From an uncultured Pseudomonadota bacterium (GTDB taxonomy: Bacteria; Pseudomonadota; Gammaproteobacteria; Burkholderiales; Usitatibacteraceae), in contig CAMPHL010000131.1 in NCBI GenBank assembly GCA_946885905.1, positions 1 to 7,134 on the forward strand: a stretch of DNA of 7,134 bases. The letters run 5' to 3'. Below are positions 4,110 through 7,134 of the stretch, one piece after another. The position numbers and the translations under genes are program-made. The notes under the pieces were generated by a model. It had not been told where the DNA came from, did not search any database, and saw only the letters and a program-made list of their open reading frames with translations. Within the stretch, counting starts at the first letter, position 1; the number at the start of each line of letters is the position of its first letter.

Positions 4110-7034
4110 ATGTTGCTCACGAAACGATCCACGCAAGCCGCCCAGCCCCTCGACCCGCTGGTGCATGGGGGCGCCTTTCTCTCGCCCAGGACCGTCGACC
4201 GCCGCAGCTTCCTGAAGGGAAGCGGCATCGCCGCGGGCGCGGCGGCATTCGCGAGCCAGCTCCCGCTTACGATGGTGGCCGAGGCCCGGGCCGAGCCCGC
4301 CAGGACCGGCAACACGGTCGTGCGCCGCACCGTGTGCACGCACTGCGCGGTGGGCTGCGCGATCGATGCGGTGGTCACCGACGGCGTCTGGGTCCGGCAG
4401 GAGCCGGTGTTCGAATCGCCCATCAACATGGGCGCGCACTGCGCCAAGGGCGCCGCGGTGCGCGAGCACGGCATGACCGAGCACTCGCATCGGCTCAAGT
4501 ATCCGATGAAGCTCGTCGCCGGCAAGTATCGCCGCATCACGTGGGAGCAGGCGATCGCCGAGATCGGCGACAAGCTGCTGCAGATCCGCAAGGAGAGCGG
4601 CCCGGACGCGGTGTTCTGGATCGGCTCGTCCAAGCACAACAACGAGGTGTCGCAGCTCCTGCGCAAGTTCGTCTCCATGTTCGGCACCAACAACACCGAC
4701 CACCAGGCGCGCATCTGCCACTCGACCACGGTCGCGGGCGTGGCCAACACCTGGGGCTACGGCGCGATGACGAACTCCTTCAACGACCTGCAGAACACCA
4801 GGTGCATGTTCTTCATCGGGTCGAACGCCGCCGAGGCGCACCCGGTATCGATGCTGCACGCGCTGAGCGCGAAGGAGCGGGGCGCGAAGATCATCGTGGC
4901 CGACCCGCGCTTCACCCGCACCGCCGCCAAGGCCGACCAGTACGTGCGCTTCCGCTCGGGCACGGACGTGGCCCTGCTCTTCGGCATGCTCTACCACATC
5001 TTCAAGAACGGCTGGGAAGACCGCAAGTACATCAACGACCGCGTCTACGGCATGGACAAGGTGCGCGCGGACGTGCTCGCCAAGTGGACGCCGGAGAAGG
5101 CCGAGAGGGTGTCGGGCGTCCCGGAGGCCGCGTTGTACGCCGCGGCCGAGGCCATGGCGAAGAACAAGCCCTCCACCATCATCTGGTGCATGGGCCAGAC
5201 GCAGCACTCGATCGGCAACGCCTTCGTGCGCGCCTCCTGCATCGTGCAGCTCGCGCTGGGCAACGTGGGCGTGCCGGGCGGCGGGGCGAATATCTACCGC
5301 GGCCACGACAACGTGCAGGGCGCGACCGACATCGGCCCGAACCCGGATTCGCTGCCGGGCTACTACGGGATTTCCGCGGGGGCCTGGAAGCACTGGTGCA
5401 AGGTCTGGGGCGTGGACTACGAGTGGATGAAGGGCCGCTTCGCCTCGCAGGCCATGATGGAAAAGCCGGGCATGACCGTGTCGAGGTGGATGGACGGCGT
5501 GCTCGAGAAGAACGAGCTGATCGACCAGGATTCCAACCTGCGTGCCGTCGTCTACTGGGGGCACGCGCCCAACTCGCAGTCGCGCGGCCTGGAGATGAAG
5601 CAGGCGATGGAGAAGATCGACCTGATGGTGGTGATCGATCCCTATCCGACCGCGGCCTCGGCCATGCCCGACCGGCAGGAGGGCGTGTACCTGCTGCCGG
5701 CGTGCACGCAGTTCGAGACCTCGGGCAGCGTCACCGCCTCGAACCGCTCGATCCAGTGGCGCGAGAAGGTGATCGAGCCGCTGTTCGAGTCCAAGCCCGA
5801 CCAGACCATCATGTATGCGCTCGCGAAGAAACTGGGCTTCGGCCCCGAGCTGGTGAGGAACATCAAGCTGGTGAAGGACAAGGACGGCTGGGACGAGCCC
5901 TCCCCGGAGGACATGCTGCGCGAGATCAACGCCGGCAACTGGACCGTGGGCTACACCGGCCAGTCGCCCGAGCGCCTGAAGGCCCACATGCGGCTCATGG
6001 GCCACTTCGATCCGAAAACGCTGCGCTGCACCGAGAGCGTCGTGGACAAGGAAAGCGGCTACGACATCAAGGGGGACTACTTCGGGCTGCCGTGGCCGAG
6101 CTACGGCAAGCCCGAGCTGAAGCATCCGGGCAGCCCGGTGCTCTACCGCACCGACCTCAAGATGATGGACGGCGGCGGCTGCTTCCGCGCCAACTTCGGT
6201 GTCATGCGCGACGGCGTGAACCTGCTCGCCGAAGAGGGCTCCTTCCCCGCCGGCTCCGAGATCACGATCGGGCACCCCGAGTTCGACCACGCGCTGGTGA
6301 AGAAGATGGGGTGGTGGAGCGAGCTCACGCCCGAGGAGCAGGCCGCGGCCGAGGGCAGGAACTGGAAGACCGACCTCTCGGGCGGCATCCAGCGCGTGTG
6401 CATGAAGCACAACGTGCACTTCTGGGGCAACGCCAAGGCGCGCGCCGTGGTGTGGAACTTCCCCGACGGAGTGCCCCAGCACCGCGAGCCCATCTACAGC
6501 CCGCGCCCCGACCTCGTGGCGAAGTACCCCACCCACGAGGACAAGAAGGCCTTCTGGAGGCTGCCCACGCTCTACAAGACCGTGCAGCAGAAGGCCGTCG
6601 CGGACAAGGTGCACGAGAAGTTCCCGATCGTGGTGAGCTCCGGGCGCCTCACGGAGTTCGAGGGCGGCGGCGACGAGACGCGCTCCAACCCGTGGCTCGC
6701 GGAGCTGCAGCAGGAAGCCTTCGCCGAAATCAACCCGAAGGATGCGGCCGACCGGGGCATCAGGTATTGGGACTGGATGTGGCTCAAGTCGCCCACGGGC
6801 GCCGCGCTCAAGGTCCGCGCCCTCGTCACGGAGCGGGTGAACGCGGGAACCGCGTGGATGCCGTTCCACTTCGCCGGCTGGTGGCAGGGCAAGGACCTGC
6901 TCGACAAGTATCCGGAGGGCGCGGCCCCGATCGTTCGCGGCGAGGCGTTCAACACGGCTGCGACCTACGGCTACGACTCGGTGACGATGATGCAGGAGAC
7001 CAAGACCACGCTCTGCAACTTCGAGCGCGCCTAG
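4110..7034 (+). CDS. fdhA: Formate dehydrogenase catalytic alpha subunit, Tat-exported, Cys type
   Basis: 974-residue molybdopterin oxidoreductase that oxidises formate to CO2, with a molybdenum or tungsten bis-MGD cofactor and one [4Fe-4S] cluster. The Tat signal has R31-R32 in DRRSFLKGSG and a likely cleavage after ARA (residue 61), so the enzyme acts in the periplasm. The cluster ligands are C76, C79, C83 and C111 (CTHCAVGC ... HCAKG, with K113 as the conserved electron-path lysine). The metal ligand is C203 followed by H204 in QARICHSTT; the codon is TGC at 4716-4718, so this is a cysteine, not a selenocysteine, enzyme. The C-terminal cofactor-binding domain includes SGRLTEFEGGGDETRSNPW and ends TYGYDSVTMMQETKTT. 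GGGAG at 4099-4103, 6 bases before ATG, supports the start. Length and sequence fit the betaproteobacterial membrane-associated FdhA. The reading frame is intact, and fdhB follows 12 bases after the stop. Confidence 0.96.
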   Translation: MLLTKRSTQAAQPLDPLVHGGAFLSPRTVDRRSFLKGSGIAAGAAAFASQLPLTMVAEARAEPARTGNTVVRRTVCTHCAVGCAIDAVVTDGVWVRQEPVFESPINMGAHCAKGAAVREHGMTEHSHRLKYPMKLVAGKYRRITWEQAIAEIGDKLLQIRKESGPDAVFWIGSSKHNNEVSQLLRKFVSMFGTNNTDHQARICHSTTVAGVANTWGYGAMTNSFNDLQNTRCMFFIGSNAAEAHPVSMLHALSAKERGAKIIVADPRFTRTAAKADQYVRFRSGTDVALLFGMLYHIFKNGWEDRKYINDRVYGMDKVRADVLAKWTPEKAERVSGVPEAALYAAAEAMAKNKPSTIIWCMGQTQHSIGNAFVRASCIVQLALGNVGVPGGGANIYRGHDNVQGATDIGPNPDSLPGYYGISAGAWKHWCKVWGVDYEWMKGRFASQAMMEKPGMTVSRWMDGVLEKNELIDQDSNLRAVVYWGHAPNSQSRGLEMKQAMEKIDLMVVIDPYPTAASAMPDRQEGVYLLPACTQFETSGSVTASNRSIQWREKVIEPLFESKPDQTIMYALAKKLGFGPELVRNIKLVKDKDGWDEPSPEDMLREINAGNWTVGYTGQSPERLKAHMRLMGHFDPKTLRCTESVVDKESGYDIKGDYFGLPWPSYGKPELKHPGSPVLYRTDLKMMDGGGCFRANFGVMRDGVNLLAEEGSFPAGSEITIGHPEFDHALVKKMGWWSELTPEEQAAAEGRNWKTDLSGGIQRVCMKHNVHFWGNAKARAVVWNFPDGVPQHREPIYSPRPDLVAKYPTHEDKKAFWRLPTLYKTVQQKAVADKVHEKFPIVVSSGRLTEFEGGGDETRSNPWLAELQQEAFAEINPKDAADRGIRYWDWMWLKSPTGAALKVRALVTERVNAGTAWMPFHFAGWWQGKDLLDKYPEGAAPIVRGEAFNTAATYGYDSVTMMQETKTTLCNFERA

Positions 7035-7046
7035 GAGGAGGGCACG

Positions 7047-7134
7047 ATGGCCAGGATGAAATTCATCTGTGACGCCGAGCGCTGCATCGAGTGCAACGGC
7101 TGTGCGACCGCGTGCAAGCAGGAGCACGAGGTGC
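7047..7134 (+). CDS. fdhB: Formate dehydrogenase iron-sulfur beta subunit, N-terminus only
   Basis: Only the first 29 codons are in the window: MARMKFICDAERCIECNGC followed by ATACKQEHEV. C13, C16, C19 and C23 form a C-x2-C-x2-C-x3-C [4Fe-4S] motif, and the sequence matches the start of FdhB proteins, which carry several clusters and pass electrons from FdhA to the membrane cytochrome subunit. GGAGGAG at 7034-7040, sharing one base with the fdhA stop codon and 6 bases before the ATG, makes 7047 the likely start; the ATG at 7056 is less well placed. The remainder, and presumably the gamma subunit and assembly genes, lie to the right. Confidence 0.92.
   Translation, partial: MARMKFICDAERCIECNGCATACKQEHEV

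Noticed and set aside
4334..7072. A 912-codon open frame on the plus strand overlapping fdhA
   Set aside because: It is out of frame with fdhA, very rich in Arg, Gly and Ala and without motifs; a compositional artefact.
3840..7127. A 1095-codon open frame on the minus strand opposite fdhA
   Set aside because: It is a shadow of the GC-rich fdhA codons: composition is dominated by Arg, His, Val, Ala and Leu without any recognisable domain, while the plus strand encodes an unmistakable FdhA with proper ribosome sites.

Overview
The window is a GC-rich, densely coded stretch of a proteobacterial chromosome, most likely a betaproteobacterium (Burkholderiales or a close relative). This is judged from the NsrR-type regulator, the Azotobacter-type FdxA ferredoxin and above all the formate dehydrogenase locus (small Tat protein, FdhA, FdhB), whose sequences resemble the betaproteobacterial versions I know. 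No species can be named. No tRNA, rRNA, mobile element, CRISPR array or phage gene is visible.

Layout. Positions 1-1402 (minus strand) hold a two-gene unit: an Rrf2-family regulator, probably the nitric-oxide sensor NsrR, whose stop codon overlaps the GTG start of tryptophanyl-tRNA synthetase (trpS, running off the left edge). A 121-bp divergent control region (1403-1523) carries two 23-bp dyads with a related half-site, good candidates for NsrR operators. Rightward from it run fdxA (7Fe/8Fe ferredoxin) and a DUF2249 gene, joined by an ATGA overlap. After a 121-bp gap comes a gene for a 77-residue lipoprotein of unknown function. It converges on a minus-strand gene for a soluble PAS histidine kinase (2529-3650) that has no response regulator beside it.

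Positions 3651-3902 are a 252-bp divergent control region rich in short inverted repeats. To its right is the formate dehydrogenase operon: a 63-residue Tat-signal protein, fdhA (974 residues, Cys at the metal, Tat-exported) and the start of fdhB, which runs off the right edge.

How it may work together. The left half looks like a small nitrosative-stress or iron-sulfur module (NsrR, FdxA, DUF2249). The right half is a periplasmic, respiratory type formate dehydrogenase that would feed electrons through FdhB to a membrane subunit beyond the window. A 13-base element, identical at 12 positions, lies 80-90 bp upstream of both the lipoprotein gene and the fdh operon, which hints at shared control. 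The histidine kinase, divergent from fdh, is a candidate sensor for the locus. These regulatory links are inferences from sequence layout, not demonstrated facts.
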